Of a stretch of 64,000 bases of DNA, positions 1 to 9,125 are shown one piece after another. Below the pieces are notes generated by a model. It had not been told where the DNA came from and did no database searches. It saw only the letters and a program-made list of their open reading frames with translations. Origin of the DNA: Enhygromyxa salina (GTDB lineage: Bacteria > Myxococcota_A > Polyangia > Nannocystales > Nannocystaceae); NCBI RefSeq assembly GCF_002994635.1, contig NZ_PVNL01000057.1, forward strand, positions 124,001 to 188,000, read 5' to 3'. A program made the position numbers and the translations under genes. Every line of letters starts with the position of its first letter. Positions within the stretch are counted from its first letter, which is position 1.

Positions 1-575
1 TGATCGGGACCGACGCCGCGGCCTGGCGCGGGACCCTGGAGTCCAAGGAGAAGCGGGTGGAGCTGCTGACCAAGCAGCTGTCGGCGGCGTTCCCGGGCAC
101 CGAGGTCCGCACCGCCAAGTTCCCCGGGATCGAGGACATCCTCGCCCCGGTCCGGGTCGAGGCCAAGCTCACCACGCCCGGCTGGGCCCAGGTCCAGGGA
201 CCGGCGTCGGGTGGCGCTGGGCTGCGGTTTCGCGTGCTCGGCCACGAGGTCGAGCTGCTCCGATCGATCGCCCCGCAGGCGCGCCGCGACCAGCCGCTGG
301 TGCTCGGCGTGCCCAACCGCGAGGTCCGCGAGATCGAGTACACGCTGCCGCGCGGGCTCGAGTTCAGTCACACCCCGCAGGCCACCCAGATCGACTCGCC
401 GTTCGGGCGCTTCGTGCTGGAGATCGAGCCCCAGCCGCGCAGCGCCAAGATCACCACCACCCTCGAGTTCTCCCGCCCGCGGGTCGAGCCCAGCGAGTAC
501 GGGGCGTTCCGCGAGTTCCTGCGGGAAGTCGACGCCGCTCTCGCCCAAGCCTTTGAAGCCGCCCCGATCCGCTAG
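1..575 (+). CDS. DUF3857/transglutaminase-like protein, C-terminal part
   Basis: The reading frame is open from the first bases of the window, so the 5' end is missing; about 190 residues are visible. The tail resembles the C-terminal beta-rich region of DUF3857-transglutaminase proteins: alternating hydrophobic strands, then EYGAFREFLREVDAAL, a helix that often ends this family. The next gene, 10 bp downstream on the same strand, is a full-length DUF3857 protein, so the pair looks like an operon of related proteins. No catalytic part is visible here. The family call is moderate and rests on the C-terminal pattern and the neighbour. Confidence 0.6.
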   Translation, partial: IGTDAAAWRGTLESKEKRVELLTKQLSAAFPGTEVRTAKFPGIEDILAPVRVEAKLTTPGWAQVQGPASGGAGLRFRVLGHEVELLRSIAPQARRDQPLVLGVPNREVREIEYTLPRGLEFSHTPQATQIDSPFGRFVLEIEPQPRSAKITTTLEFSRPRVEPSEYGAFREFLREVDAALAQAFEAAPIR

Positions 576-585
576 GAGCCCCACG

Positions 586-3500
586 ATGACCATCCAAGCT
601 CAGTCGCGTCGTCCACTGGCGACGCTGGCCCTGTACCTGCTGGTCTTGCTGATCCCGGGCACGCTGATCCTCAGCGGCTGCCGTCCCCGGGCCAGCGAGC
701 AGATCTTCGATCAGAGCGCCGCGGCCGAGCACGCCGCCCGGCTCGAGGCCTGGCTCGCCAAGCACCCCGACGATCACCGCGCCCGGCTCGAGCTCGCCCA
801 CGTGTACTGGCTGCACTTGGCGGACCCCGAGTCTGCGACCACGCACCTGGATCTCCTGACCGCGCTCGACACCCCGCCGCCGCTCGCCCGGTTCTCGCGG
901 GCGATGCTGGCCCAGAGCCACCTGGATCTCGATCGCGCCTGGTCCGAGCACGCGGCGCTGCTGCGCGAGGCGCCGGGCCACGAAGCACGCCGCGAGCGGA
1001 GCTTGGCGCTGGCGCTGACGCCGGTGGCCGCCCGCGCGCTCGACTCGCTCGACGGCCTGCGGCGTGACGACGCCGAGCAATTCATCGCGCTGTTCGACGC
1101 GCTCGATCTACACGCGCTCCCGGGCGAGGCCGTCGAGCAGCTGCTGAGCACCCGGGCGGCCCTCGCCCGGCGTGAGGGCGAGGACTACCGCGATTTTTAT
1201 GCCCGCCAGGGCTGCGTGCAGGACTGGGTCGTCGGCGAGCTCGAGGGCTACCGCGGCCCGCTCGAGCTCGCGCGCCTGGAGATCGATCGCTCGTTCACCC
1301 CCGACACCACCGGGGCCCAGGCGACCCAGCTCTCGTGCGCGTTTCGGGTCCAAAACCCCGAGCCCGAGTCTGGGATCCGCCGGCTGCGGACCACCGTCGA
1401 GGTGCCCGCGACCGAGAGCGAGTTTCGGCTCGCGGTCGGGGCCCAGTATCCGGCGCGTGCCTACGTCGACGATCAGCTGGTCTGGGCCAGCGATCGCACG
1501 GATCGCTACCCCGTCGAGGCGCCGACCCTGGTCCTGCCCGTCGGCCCCGGGGTCCATCGGGTCGAGGTTCGCACGGCGATCCCCAGCGAGCGCGCGTGGG
1601 TGCTGCTGCGCGCGACCACCCTCGATGGTCGCAGCCTCGCGGTGAAAGCCGACACCCAGACCAAGGGGGACTGGCGGCTCGACATCGATCCGAGTCGGTC
1701 CGCGCAAGCGGGCGCCGAGCACATGCTCGAGATCCAGGCGTGGAGCGAGGGCGGCCTGGGCCTGCGGGGCCCCGTGTACGCGCCCCTGCGCGAGTTCTTG
1801 GCCCTCGACGACGCGCTCGCCGACGGCGACACCGATCGCGCCGAGCAGGTCGCGTCGAGCCTGCGGCTGGTCTCGCAGGGGTTCGCGGACGCGCACTTGA
1901 TCCTCGCCGACTTCGAGCGCCGGGATCCCTCGCGCGGCAAGACCAGCTCGGGCACCCGCCAGCAGGCCGAGCTCGAGACCGCGCTCGGCCTCGATCCCTC
2001 GCTCGGTCGCGCGCAGCTGTCGCTGCTGTCGATGCGCCTCGATCGTGGCGAGGTCGCCGAGGTCGTCGAGGCGCTCGAGGACATCCCCGATGACGCGGTC
2101 TCGGGCGCGGGCAGCCTGCTGCTCTCGATGCTGCGCTTCGACGCCTACCGGCGCCGCGGCAGCGACTTTCAGGCCGAGCAGGCGCTCGCGGCCGCGAACG
2201 CGATCAACCCCGACAACTGCGAGGTGCTGATGGCGCGCCGCGAGCTGATCCGCGAGCGCACCCAGGTCGCGGCCGAGGATCAGCTCGCCGTCGAGCTCGC
2301 CAAGTGCCCCGGGAGCGTGGGGGTCCGCGCTCGGCTCGCGACCGAGCGCCAGCGCTACGACGACGCCCGCGCGCTGTGGACCGAGCGGCTCGGCCAGATC
2401 CCCGATGACCTCGACGCGATGGCGGCGCTCGCCGAGCTCGAGATCGCAGCCGGGGACTACGACCAGGCCGCGGCGTGGCAGCGCCAGATGCTCGAGGCCG
2501 CCCCGTACCGGGCCCTGTCCAACCTCGAGCTCGCCGACCTCGAGGCCCACGCGGGGGACAACGAGCTCGCCCGCGAGCTGCTGCTGAGCGCGATCGATCG
2601 CTACCCACACAGCTCGCGGCTCCGGGAGATCGCCCAGCGGATCGGGATCCCCGACGATCTGATGCGCTGGCGGATCGACGGCGCGACCGCGCTCGCCGAG
2701 TACCGCGGCGACGTCGAGCAGGGCCTCGCTTCTGAAGGCGTCAGCGAGGTGCTGCTGCTCGATCGCGAGGTCAGCATCCTCTACGCCAACGGCGGACACC
2801 GACACATCGTCCACCAGATGTTTCACATCCTCAGCGATCAAGCGATCGACGCCCACGGCGAGTTCAGCCAGCCCGGCGTCGAGCTGCTGACCATGCACTC
2901 GATCAAGCCCGACGGCACGATCGTCGAGCCCGAGTCGATCCCCGGCAAGGACGGCCTGAGCCTGCGTGGGTTGGCGATCGGGGACGTCGTCGAGATCGAG
3001 TTCACCTTTGATCGGGATCCCGAGTCGGCGCTGCCTGGCCACGTGGATCTCGGCCGGTTCCGGTTCCAGTCGCCCGAGGTCCCGTTTCATCGATCGGAGC
3101 TGATCGTCCTGACGCCGCAGGCGCTCGCCAGCAAGGTCGCGATCGAGGCGCGCAACAACCCGCCCACCGCGACTCGCCGCACCGTCACCCTGCGCGAGGG
3201 CGAGTTCAGCGAGCTGACCTTTCTCGCCCGCCAGGTCCCGCGCCTGGGCAGCGAGCCGGGGGCCCGCTCGATGCTCGACGAGCTGCCGATGATCCAGGTC
3301 CACGTGCCGCTGGTCCTCGACGACTGGCTCGATCAGCTGGCCGCGCAGCTGCGACCGGCCCAGCGCAGCAACCCCGAGCTGCGCACGCTCGCGCTCGATC
3401 TCACCAGCCAGTACTCCAGCACCTACGACAAGGTCGACGCGCTGTGGCGCTGGGTCGTCGACGAGATCGAAGACGGCGGCGACCTCTCGACGCCGGCCAC

Positions 3501-4482
3501 GGTCACCCTCGCGGCCCGCCAGGGCAGTCGTCTGATGCTGCTGCGGGCCATGTGCGAGGCCGCGGGCATCGACAACCAGATGTGGCTGCTGCGCGATCGC
3601 TTCGGTCCGAGCATCTACGAGGGCGGCAACCCGCTGGTCGAGACCTACGACACGGCGATGCTCGCGGTGATCGAGCCAGGCAAGACCCCGCTGCTGGTCG
3701 GGACCAGCTCCGAGGTCGTGCCGATCGGCTACCTCTCGCCCAGCTACGCCAACGGCCGGGCGGTGCGCCTGCGGCTGCAGGACGACGAGCCGGCGGGCGG
3801 CTACGTCGAGGTGCCTGCGAACCCCGAGCGGCTCGCGGATCTGCGCCGCTGGGAGCTCGACGTCAACCTCGACCGCGACGGGTCTGGGCAGGTCAGCGGA
3901 ACGATCGAGCTGCGTGGACTCGAGGCGATCATCTGGCGCAACGTGTTCGACCAGGTCGACGTCGATCGCCGGCCCGAGGTGTTCACCCAGGCCGAGCTCT
4001 CGCGCATGCTGCCGGGGGCCAGCTTGGATCTCGAGCGGCTCGAGTTCGAGAACGAGTGGGAGATCGAGCTGCCCTTGGTGATCAAGTTCGCCGCCAAGGC
4101 CCGCGGCGCTGGGGCCGTGCAGTCGGGTGAGCTGATCATGTTCGCGGCCGCGGTGCCGATCGACCCTGCGACGGCGTACACCCGCCTGGCCAAGCGGTGG
4201 AGCGGCATGGTCATCCCCTACGCGCCAGTGCTCGAGGCCCGGGTTCACTACGCGATCGAGGGCCGAAGCTTCTCCGAGGTGCCCGCCGACGTGAACGTGA
4301 GCGGCCCGCGGGGCAGCTACACGCGCGAGCTGGTCAGCGGCGGCGTCGGCCAGGGCGAGCTGGTGCTCGAGAGCCGCTCGAGCTTCGCAGCTGGCGTCGT
4401 CGACGTGGCGGACTACCCGGCGCTCACGCAATTCGCAGGTCAGCTGCAGGCGGCCGAGCAGCGGCTGCTGCGGGCCCGGTAG
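586..4482 (+). CDS. TPR/DUF3857/transglutaminase-like lipoprotein
   Basis: This is a 1298-residue lipoprotein. I chose the ATG at 586 because it opens a type II signal peptide with lipobox LILSGC; the longer in-frame reading upstream is antisense-like and overlaps the previous gene. Residues ~40-800 are helical repeats with TPR character and a beta-rich insertion. DUF3857 follows (YANGGHRHIVHQMFHIL), then a transglutaminase-like fold (KVDALWRWVVDEI, ARQGSRLMLLRAMCEAAGID). The catalytic Cys expected just before the LL-A-AAGI helix is absent (Gly-Ser-Arg instead), so transglutaminase activity is unlikely and a structural or binding role is more probable. It follows another DUF3857 protein by 10 bp. 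Confidence 0.85.
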   Translation: MTIQAQSRRPLATLALYLLVLLIPGTLILSGCRPRASEQIFDQSAAAEHAARLEAWLAKHPDDHRARLELAHVYWLHLADPESATTHLDLLTALDTPPPLARFSRAMLAQSHLDLDRAWSEHAALLREAPGHEARRERSLALALTPVAARALDSLDGLRRDDAEQFIALFDALDLHALPGEAVEQLLSTRAALARREGEDYRDFYARQGCVQDWVVGELEGYRGPLELARLEIDRSFTPDTTGAQATQLSCAFRVQNPEPESGIRRLRTTVEVPATESEFRLAVGAQYPARAYVDDQLVWASDRTDRYPVEAPTLVLPVGPGVHRVEVRTAIPSERAWVLLRATTLDGRSLAVKADTQTKGDWRLDIDPSRSAQAGAEHMLEIQAWSEGGLGLRGPVYAPLREFLALDDALADGDTDRAEQVASSLRLVSQGFADAHLILADFERRDPSRGKTSSGTRQQAELETALGLDPSLGRAQLSLLSMRLDRGEVAEVVEALEDIPDDAVSGAGSLLLSMLRFDAYRRRGSDFQAEQALAAANAINPDNCEVLMARRELIRERTQVAAEDQLAVELAKCPGSVGVRARLATERQRYDDARALWTERLGQIPDDLDAMAALAELEIAAGDYDQAAAWQRQMLEAAPYRALSNLELADLEAHAGDNELARELLLSAIDRYPHSSRLREIAQRIGIPDDLMRWRIDGATALAEYRGDVEQGLASEGVSEVLLLDREVSILYANGGHRHIVHQMFHILSDQAIDAHGEFSQPGVELLTMHSIKPDGTIVEPESIPGKDGLSLRGLAIGDVVEIEFTFDRDPESALPGHVDLGRFRFQSPEVPFHRSELIVLTPQALASKVAIEARNNPPTATRRTVTLREGEFSELTFLARQVPRLGSEPGARSMLDELPMIQVHVPLVLDDWLDQLAAQLRPAQRSNPELRTLALDLTSQYSSTYDKVDALWRWVVDEIEDGGDLSTPATVTLAARQGSRLMLLRAMCEAAGIDNQMWLLRDRFGPSIYEGGNPLVETYDTAMLAVIEPGKTPLLVGTSSEVVPIGYLSPSYANGRAVRLRLQDDEPAGGYVEVPANPERLADLRRWELDVNLDRDGSGQVSGTIELRGLEAIIWRNVFDQVDVDRRPEVFTQAELSRMLPGASLDLERLEFENEWEIELPLVIKFAAKARGAGAVQSGELIMFAAAVPIDPATAYTRLAKRWSGMVIPYAPVLEARVHYAIEGRSFSEVPADVNVSGPRGSYTRELVSGGVGQGELVLESRSSFAAGVVDVADYPALTQFAGQLQAAEQRLLRAR

Positions 4483-4488
4483 GTCCCG

Positions 4489-4500
4489 TATACTCTCGCG
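4489..4500 (+). promoter_or_regulatory. -10-like TATACT 6 nt before the GTG start at 4501
   Basis: TATACT lies at 4489-4494, followed by six bases and the GTG start of the next gene. Transcription would begin at or next to the start codon, giving a leaderless mRNA; no Shine-Dalgarno sequence is present. The same arrangement recurs elsewhere in the window. Confidence 0.5.
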
Positions 4501-5661
4501 GTGGAGCGATTCTCAGGAGCCGACGAGCTCCCGATCATCCTCGACACGCTGGTCGCCCTCGTCGTCGGTGTGGTGGTGATCTGGGTGGCGCCGCCGCTGT
4601 GGTCGTGGTGGCTCGTCGGTCCGATCGCGGCGGTCGTGATCGCGGCTGGGACCGGCTCGCGCTACCGGGTGAGCGTCGACGACAGCGGCGTGCACGTGGT
4701 CCTGAGGCGGCTTTGGGTGGTGCCGGTCAAGCGGCTGCGCTATCGGCTCGACGCCTCCGTCGAGCTGTACCTGGGGTCGGACCTCCGACCGATCGGCCTG
4801 TGCGTGCAGCCCTACAGCTGCACGCCGGAATTCACCGCCACGTGCTTTCGTGGAGGCCGGCCGGTCCCCGAGCTCGAGCGGATCCGCGGTGAGATCGAAG
4901 CGGCGATCGTCCGGGCGCGGGCGCGGGTCGAGGTCGAGCAGCGGCAGCTTCAAGGCCCGCTGGCTGCGCTGGCCAGCGCGCTCGAGATCGACGAGCTCGC
5001 GCGTGGGCCAGGCCAACGGTTCCTCCGGGCGACATCCGTCGCGCCGTTCGAGCTCGGGGGCGTCCAGATCCCCACGGGCAGCACCGTCGAGCTCAACGAC
5101 GCAGACACATGGCTCGACCCTCGCCGCGATGATCAGCTGCGGGGTATCTCGGTCTCGCGCCCGACTTTCGTGCCCCCGCTCGGCCGCGAGCTGCCGGCGG
5201 GCACCCGCTTGATCTTCGACGAGGCGCTCAGCCACGTCGCTCTGCTCGTCGTGTCGGGTGAGATCGACGTGGATGGGTTTTGCTGCAGCGGAGAGTGGGG
5301 GCTCAGCTTCACGCCCGACGGTGCGCTGCGCAGCTTCACGCTCGCCGGCCCGTGGACCACCCCGACCTGCACCTTGCCCGTCGATGTGTTGGTCCGTCGC
5401 ACCCGGCGAGAGGACGGCACCCACGGCTGGCGCGTGATCTTGAACTGCGCGCTGTCGCTGCCGGGCGTGGGGCTGCGCAACGGCGACAGGCTGTACCTCG
5501 CCGCCGACGGATCGCTGGTGTCGTTCTTTCGCTCGGGCGGGAGCATCCGCGTCGGCGATCAAGAGCTCGAGTGTGGGGTCGTGGCGATCCCGCTGAGCGC
5601 GGCGGGGCACGTCGATCTGGTCGCCTGCCGTGAGCGACGCGTCCCGATGCGGCCCTGCTGA
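4501..5661 (+). CDS. hypothetical membrane-anchored protein
   Basis: This 386-residue protein starts at GTG. Two hydrophobic segments near the N-terminus (about residues 12-30 and 34-50) form a membrane hairpin, followed by a PH-like/DUF3093-like beta strand region (YRVSVDDSGVHVVLRRLWVVPVKRL). A short charged coiled stretch (EIEAAIVRARARVEVEQRQL) leads to a soluble beta-rich C-terminal half with two adjacent cysteines (FCCSGEW). I do not recognise the C-terminal domain. It is 18 bp from the upstream gene but seems to have its own -10-like box. The function is unknown. Confidence 0.7.
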   Translation: MERFSGADELPIILDTLVALVVGVVVIWVAPPLWSWWLVGPIAAVVIAAGTGSRYRVSVDDSGVHVVLRRLWVVPVKRLRYRLDASVELYLGSDLRPIGLCVQPYSCTPEFTATCFRGGRPVPELERIRGEIEAAIVRARARVEVEQRQLQGPLAALASALEIDELARGPGQRFLRATSVAPFELGGVQIPTGSTVELNDADTWLDPRRDDQLRGISVSRPTFVPPLGRELPAGTRLIFDEALSHVALLVVSGEIDVDGFCCSGEWGLSFTPDGALRSFTLAGPWTTPTCTLPVDVLVRRTRREDGTHGWRVILNCALSLPGVGLRNGDRLYLAADGSLVSFFRSGGSIRVGDQELECGVVAIPLSAAGHVDLVACRERRVPMRPC

Positions 5662-5672
5662 GTGGAGCAGCG

Positions 5673-5711
5673 GGCCTGCGCATTCAGGCGGCGCGGGCCG
5701 ATGCGCAGGTC
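5673..5711. terminator. inverted repeat between convergent genes
   Basis: CCTGCGCAT (5675-5683) and ATGCGCAGG (5701-5709) form a perfect 9-bp stem that extends by two more pairs, one of them a G-U wobble. The loop is 17 nt. It sits between the ends of two convergent genes, where a bidirectional terminator is expected. There is no T-run, so Rho-independent activity is uncertain. Confidence 0.45.
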
Positions 5712-5751
5712 GTCAGGGCATGAACAGCCGCTGCGCCCGCAGGCCGACCGG

Positions 5752-7596
5752 TCATGGGCAGCCGGGTGGCGTGCTCGGGTCGTCTTGAAACTCGACGGTA
5801 TCGAGGATGATACGACCATCTACGCTACCAAAGGACGGGCCGAAGTGCATCCGCAGGACGGAAATTTGTCGTGGATTGATCGTCGGACAGAACTCCGACA
5901 GTGGTATCCGAACGGTCTTCATGAACGTGCGGTGGGAGCAAAACCTCGACTGTCCATATGCATCCATGACCGAATAGTAGTCCTGGGCCGGGATCAGGCC
6001 AAGTTCGTCGAACGCCACCATTTCGCCGGACCCAGATTCCATCTCTATTGTGAATCTCAAGTCCATGACCGGCGACTCGTTTTCCACACACTCAGCGCCC
6101 ATCCCGGTGTCCACTTCTACGACATCGATGGCGTTCGCCACACGGAAGCTCAGGTGCGTCGCCTCGCTGAGATCCAGCGCGCTCACATCCCAAGCGACAT
6201 CGCCGTCCTCGTCCTGCCACGCGATCTGAAGCACCTGGGTTGTGTGACCGCGATTCCCAGGATCTCCCGTAAATACATCCGCCCAGTCCTGCTGCACGGC
6301 GGTAACGGGAGCAGCGAAGCCAGATACAACCACTGGCAGCCCCTCACTCGATGGAGTGATCTGGCCCAAGGCAACCCGCCCCATCGTATCCACAACTATC
6401 CGGCGGTCGGTCGTCTTGGTCGAAGGCGCAAATGCGGAGAAGATCATCGGACGCCCATCCGGATTCGCCGGCAGGTAGTCCCACCACTCGGACACCAATA
6501 CTGGTCCGGGCACGATCTCACCTGTCAGGACGTCGCGGTCGGCGGATCGTCCGAGCAAGAAGTACCCCGTCGCGGCATCCATGTACTCAGCAGCGAGGGC
6601 GGCTCCCTTCTTCTCCGCCTCGGCCTCCGGGATCCCGGCGTAGACCTCCTCTTGGCTGACTTTCACGTTGTTACCGTCCTGGAGTGGCCCTCCTCCGAAC
6701 GCCTCGTGCTCGACATCGTACATCCACAGCACGTACTTGTCCGCCGAGCCTTCAATCCCCAATTCCTCGGGGGACATGAGGTCGTAGTTCCGAATCGCGC
6801 CACCCGGCACGTCATTGTCGATGGAGCCTTGGAACACGACGAGAGGGACAGAAAGGTCTGCAGAAAGGTAGCGATCGCCGTCCACCTGTCGGGGAGCGAT
6901 CCCAATGGCGACTCGCTGCCGGAACATCCCTTCTGGCGACAGCGGGTGCTCCGCCAGATAGCGCGTCGCCAGAAATGCACCTTCACCACCACTACTCTGC
7001 CCCGCAATTCCCAGGTCGCAGTTCAGCGACGCGCTGTGCTCCCATTCGAGGGCAAACCATCGTGCGATACACGCCATTCGTGCTCCGCGCGATGCGGCAT
7101 TGGAACCCAGCGGACCATCGATGTTGGCAACGACGATGCCATTGGGGACAATGCGGCCCCAGATATGTTGATAGCCTCCAGTGATCTGGCCCGTGCCATG
7201 CTCGAATATCAAGAGCGGAAACTGGCCGTCCGGGAGCGGACCTCCGTCAAACTCCGCTGGGTGCTCGATGTAGATGTGCAGGTCACCGAACACGTAGTCG
7301 TCTGATAGCTTGAAGGTTCCCTCTGGGCCCTCTGCGATGTCAGCACAAAGCGCCATCGCCTCCGCGTCCGAGAGGAACAACTCCTCGGTGGTTCGGCCAG
7401 CGAACGGGCCGAACGGAGGTGGACCGGGCTCATCACACGCTCCATCGTCCATTCCGCCAGTCTCGGTTCCGCTACCTGTCTCACCGGTTCCGCCACCTGT
7501 CTCACCGGTCCCCCCGTCCACTCCACCTCCCGGGCACGCCAGCATGTTGGCAGCCAAAGCGACCGTGGACCACGCGCGTCGCCGTCGTTGGCTCAT
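5752..7596 (-). CDS. alpha/beta-hydrolase lipoprotein with C-terminal beta-sandwich
   Basis: This is a 614-residue lipoprotein. A basic N-terminus and lipobox NMLAC precede a Gly/Thr/Glu-rich repetitive linker (residues ~27-50). The catalytic domain shows the nucleophile elbow GQSSG with Ser201. IDNDVP and VEHEAFGGG further on are candidate acid and histidine regions of a serine hydrolase triad, and YLLG/PLLIFEHGTG is the early strand-turn of the fold. The C-terminal ~200 residues look like an all-beta, carbohydrate-binding-like sandwich. It overlaps the upstream FG-GAP lipoprotein by 4 nt (ATGA), so the two are probably translationally coupled. Codon usage is visibly less GC-biased than in neighbours, suggesting recent acquisition. 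The substrate is unknown. Confidence 0.8.
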   Translation of the reverse strand: MSQRRRRAWSTVALAANMLACPGGGVDGGTGETGGGTGETGSGTETGGMDDGACDEPGPPPFGPFAGRTTEELFLSDAEAMALCADIAEGPEGTFKLSDDYVFGDLHIYIEHPAEFDGGPLPDGQFPLLIFEHGTGQITGGYQHIWGRIVPNGIVVANIDGPLGSNAASRGARMACIARWFALEWEHSASLNCDLGIAGQSSGGEGAFLATRYLAEHPLSPEGMFRQRVAIGIAPRQVDGDRYLSADLSVPLVVFQGSIDNDVPGGAIRNYDLMSPEELGIEGSADKYVLWMYDVEHEAFGGGPLQDGNNVKVSQEEVYAGIPEAEAEKKGAALAAEYMDAATGYFLLGRSADRDVLTGEIVPGPVLVSEWWDYLPANPDGRPMIFSAFAPSTKTTDRRIVVDTMGRVALGQITPSSEGLPVVVSGFAAPVTAVQQDWADVFTGDPGNRGHTTQVLQIAWQDEDGDVAWDVSALDLSEATHLSFRVANAIDVVEVDTGMGAECVENESPVMDLRFTIEMESGSGEMVAFDELGLIPAQDYYSVMDAYGQSRFCSHRTFMKTVRIPLSEFCPTINPRQISVLRMHFGPSFGSVDGRIILDTVEFQDDPSTPPGCP

Positions 7597-8768
7597 GGCC
7601 GGCTGCCCCCCACGACCCCTGTCGAGAACGTGATCACCAGTTCGCTCTCGAAGGAGGTCCGGACGAAGTCATCAATGCCGTCACCGTTGGTGTCGATGAA
7701 ACTCAGGGAGTCATGCGCCGATTCGAACAGGAGTTCCTCCGACATCGAGTCTTGTAGATCTGTCAGCGCGTACACCTTCGAGCTACGCCACACGAGCACG
7801 TTGTCGACACCATCGCCGTCCACGTCCCCGAGCCCAACGAAGTGACCGCTCGAGAGCGAGAGTTCGATGCGCTGCCCGAGCGGTTCTGCGCTATCTCCGA
7901 TCAGCAGAACCGCCTCCGAGTGGCCCCCGCGCCACGCGAGGAAGTCGTCGATTCCGTCACCGTCGACATCCCCCGAGCTGCCCCGGTCGAGTGTCGGAGC
8001 GGTAAGGCGCTCCGCATGGTCGACGAGGCCCGCTGTAGAGCTCCACAACACGGCCATCGGCGTCGGAGCGTCGAGATCCGGCGCCGCATCACAGCTTCCC
8101 ACGGTTCCCAGGAACGCCGCGTCGAGACGTCCATCTCCGTTGTAGTCCCCCGGCGACGCGGACCAGTTCACTCCGCATCCCGGCGCCTCGAAAGTCTGCT
8201 TCGGCTCGCTCCATGTGTCCCCTTCGAGTGCGACCACGACGAACTCGGGAATGGTCTGTGCGATCCAGACCTCGCCCTCGGGCCCGGCGAGTTCCAACGT
8301 CCCGACAGGCCCCACAGTCGCCCCGGTATTGAGGACACTGGAGATGCCTCCGCTGTCCTTGGCAAGTATGGACGTCGTGGTGCTACCAGCGACGACCACT
8401 TCCACGCCGGGCTCGGCGGTGAGATTCGCCGCAGTCATCCAGCCCCCCCCCTCCATGGTCGGGATCAGGTTCGGGTCATTCTGCCCAAGAAACTCCAGCA
8501 GCAACAGCGCCCCGTCGACTCGCAGAAGCAGCTCCGCTCCGCCGTCGCCATCGAGATCGGAGGCCAGGTCGAGCTTGCCCGATGCAGGCAACGCAAAGCT
8601 CCGGGTGGCGAAGCAGTTCCCCGCGATCTCCATCTCCGGGCACGATGCGGAGCTGTCTGCGGACGACTCAGAGTTGCCGTCCATCGCGCCTGGCTGGCAT
8701 GCAACCAGTACAGGCCCGAGCAGCACCGCCAGCTGGGCAACACCAACCACCTTTCGCGTCTGCGTCAT
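7593..8768 (-). CDS. FG-GAP/VCBS-repeat lipoprotein
   Basis: This is a 391-residue lipoprotein. I chose the ATG at 8768 over an upstream in-frame start because it directly precedes the signal peptide (TQTRK, then a hydrophobic run and lipobox VLVAC) and has a -10-like box 7 nt upstream. The body holds repeated calcium-binding-like motifs: DLDGDGGAELLL, DYNGDGRLDAAF, DVDGDGIDDFLAW, DVDGDGVDNVLVW, DTNGDGIDDFV. These are typical of FG-GAP/VCBS beta-propeller blades, which usually act as extracellular binding or adhesion modules. It is first in a two-gene unit with the hydrolase. Like that gene it is less GC-biased than the surroundings. Confidence 0.85.
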   Translation of the reverse strand: MTQTRKVVGVAQLAVLLGPVLVACQPGAMDGNSESSADSSASCPEMEIAGNCFATRSFALPASGKLDLASDLDGDGGAELLLRVDGALLLLEFLGQNDPNLIPTMEGGGWMTAANLTAEPGVEVVVAGSTTTSILAKDSGGISSVLNTGATVGPVGTLELAGPEGEVWIAQTIPEFVVVALEGDTWSEPKQTFEAPGCGVNWSASPGDYNGDGRLDAAFLGTVGSCDAAPDLDAPTPMAVLWSSTAGLVDHAERLTAPTLDRGSSGDVDGDGIDDFLAWRGGHSEAVLLIGDSAEPLGQRIELSLSSGHFVGLGDVDGDGVDNVLVWRSSKVYALTDLQDSMSEELLFESAHDSLSFIDTNGDGIDDFVRTSFESELVITFSTGVVGGSRP

Positions 8769-8781
8769 GGCGTGGAGCATA
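8769..8781 (-). promoter_or_regulatory. -10-like TATGCT 7 nt before the ATG at 8768
   Basis: On the minus strand TATGCT (8781-8776) precedes ATG by 7 nt. This spacing fits leaderless transcription of the FG-GAP lipoprotein gene. Confidence 0.45.
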
Positions 8782-8872
8782 CGAGGCCCGCTGTACCGGG
8801 GCATGGGGCCAGACTACTCCCGTTATGGGCTCCTGTCTGGCCCATCGGACCGACGTTACCAGGAGAGCGCGC

Positions 8873-9125
8873 ATGGTGCGCAATGGCGACCCGGAGTATC
8901 TGCTGCTTGCCGTGGCGAACGAAAACTCAGCCAAGGACAGCGACCTCGCCTTCGAAGGTGTGATCGTGCCGCTCGACGGTGACTTCGTCTCGCTCGATCT
9001 CTCCGATCCAGACAAGCCGGACGAGCCCCGCCGCTCCTGGCAGAGGCGCCCGCGCCGGTTGAAGCCTGAGGCGCTAGATCGCGTGGTGCGGCTTGGCCAA
9101 GCGGCCAAGACCTTCGCCGCTGACT
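8873..9125 (+). pseudogene. 5' fragment of an unknown gene, apparently truncated
   Basis: An ATG at 8873 has an excellent ribosome binding site (AGGAG, 7-nt spacer). About 80 residues that look like a natural protein follow (DPEYLLLAVANENSAKD, VIVPLDGDFVSLDL, EALDRVVRLGQAAKTFA). The frame then runs into the antisense of the next lipoprotein gene and continues as low-quality sequence to a stop at 9655. The simplest reading is a gene cut by a deletion or rearrangement at about 9120, at the edge of the lower-GC cassette. It could also be a genuine small gene with an antisense tail. I do not recognise the family. Confidence 0.4.

Noticed and set aside
1108..4431. Minus-strand open frame of 1107 codons opposite the DUF3857 lipoprotein
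   Set aside because: Composition is Arg/Ala/Gly/His-rich, with no family motif or signal; it mirrors the GC3 pattern of the real plus-strand gene.
5662..7305. Plus-strand frame of 547 codons in the lower-GC cassette
   Set aside because: The minus-strand frame has a signal peptide, GxSxG motif and translational coupling; this one has none of these.
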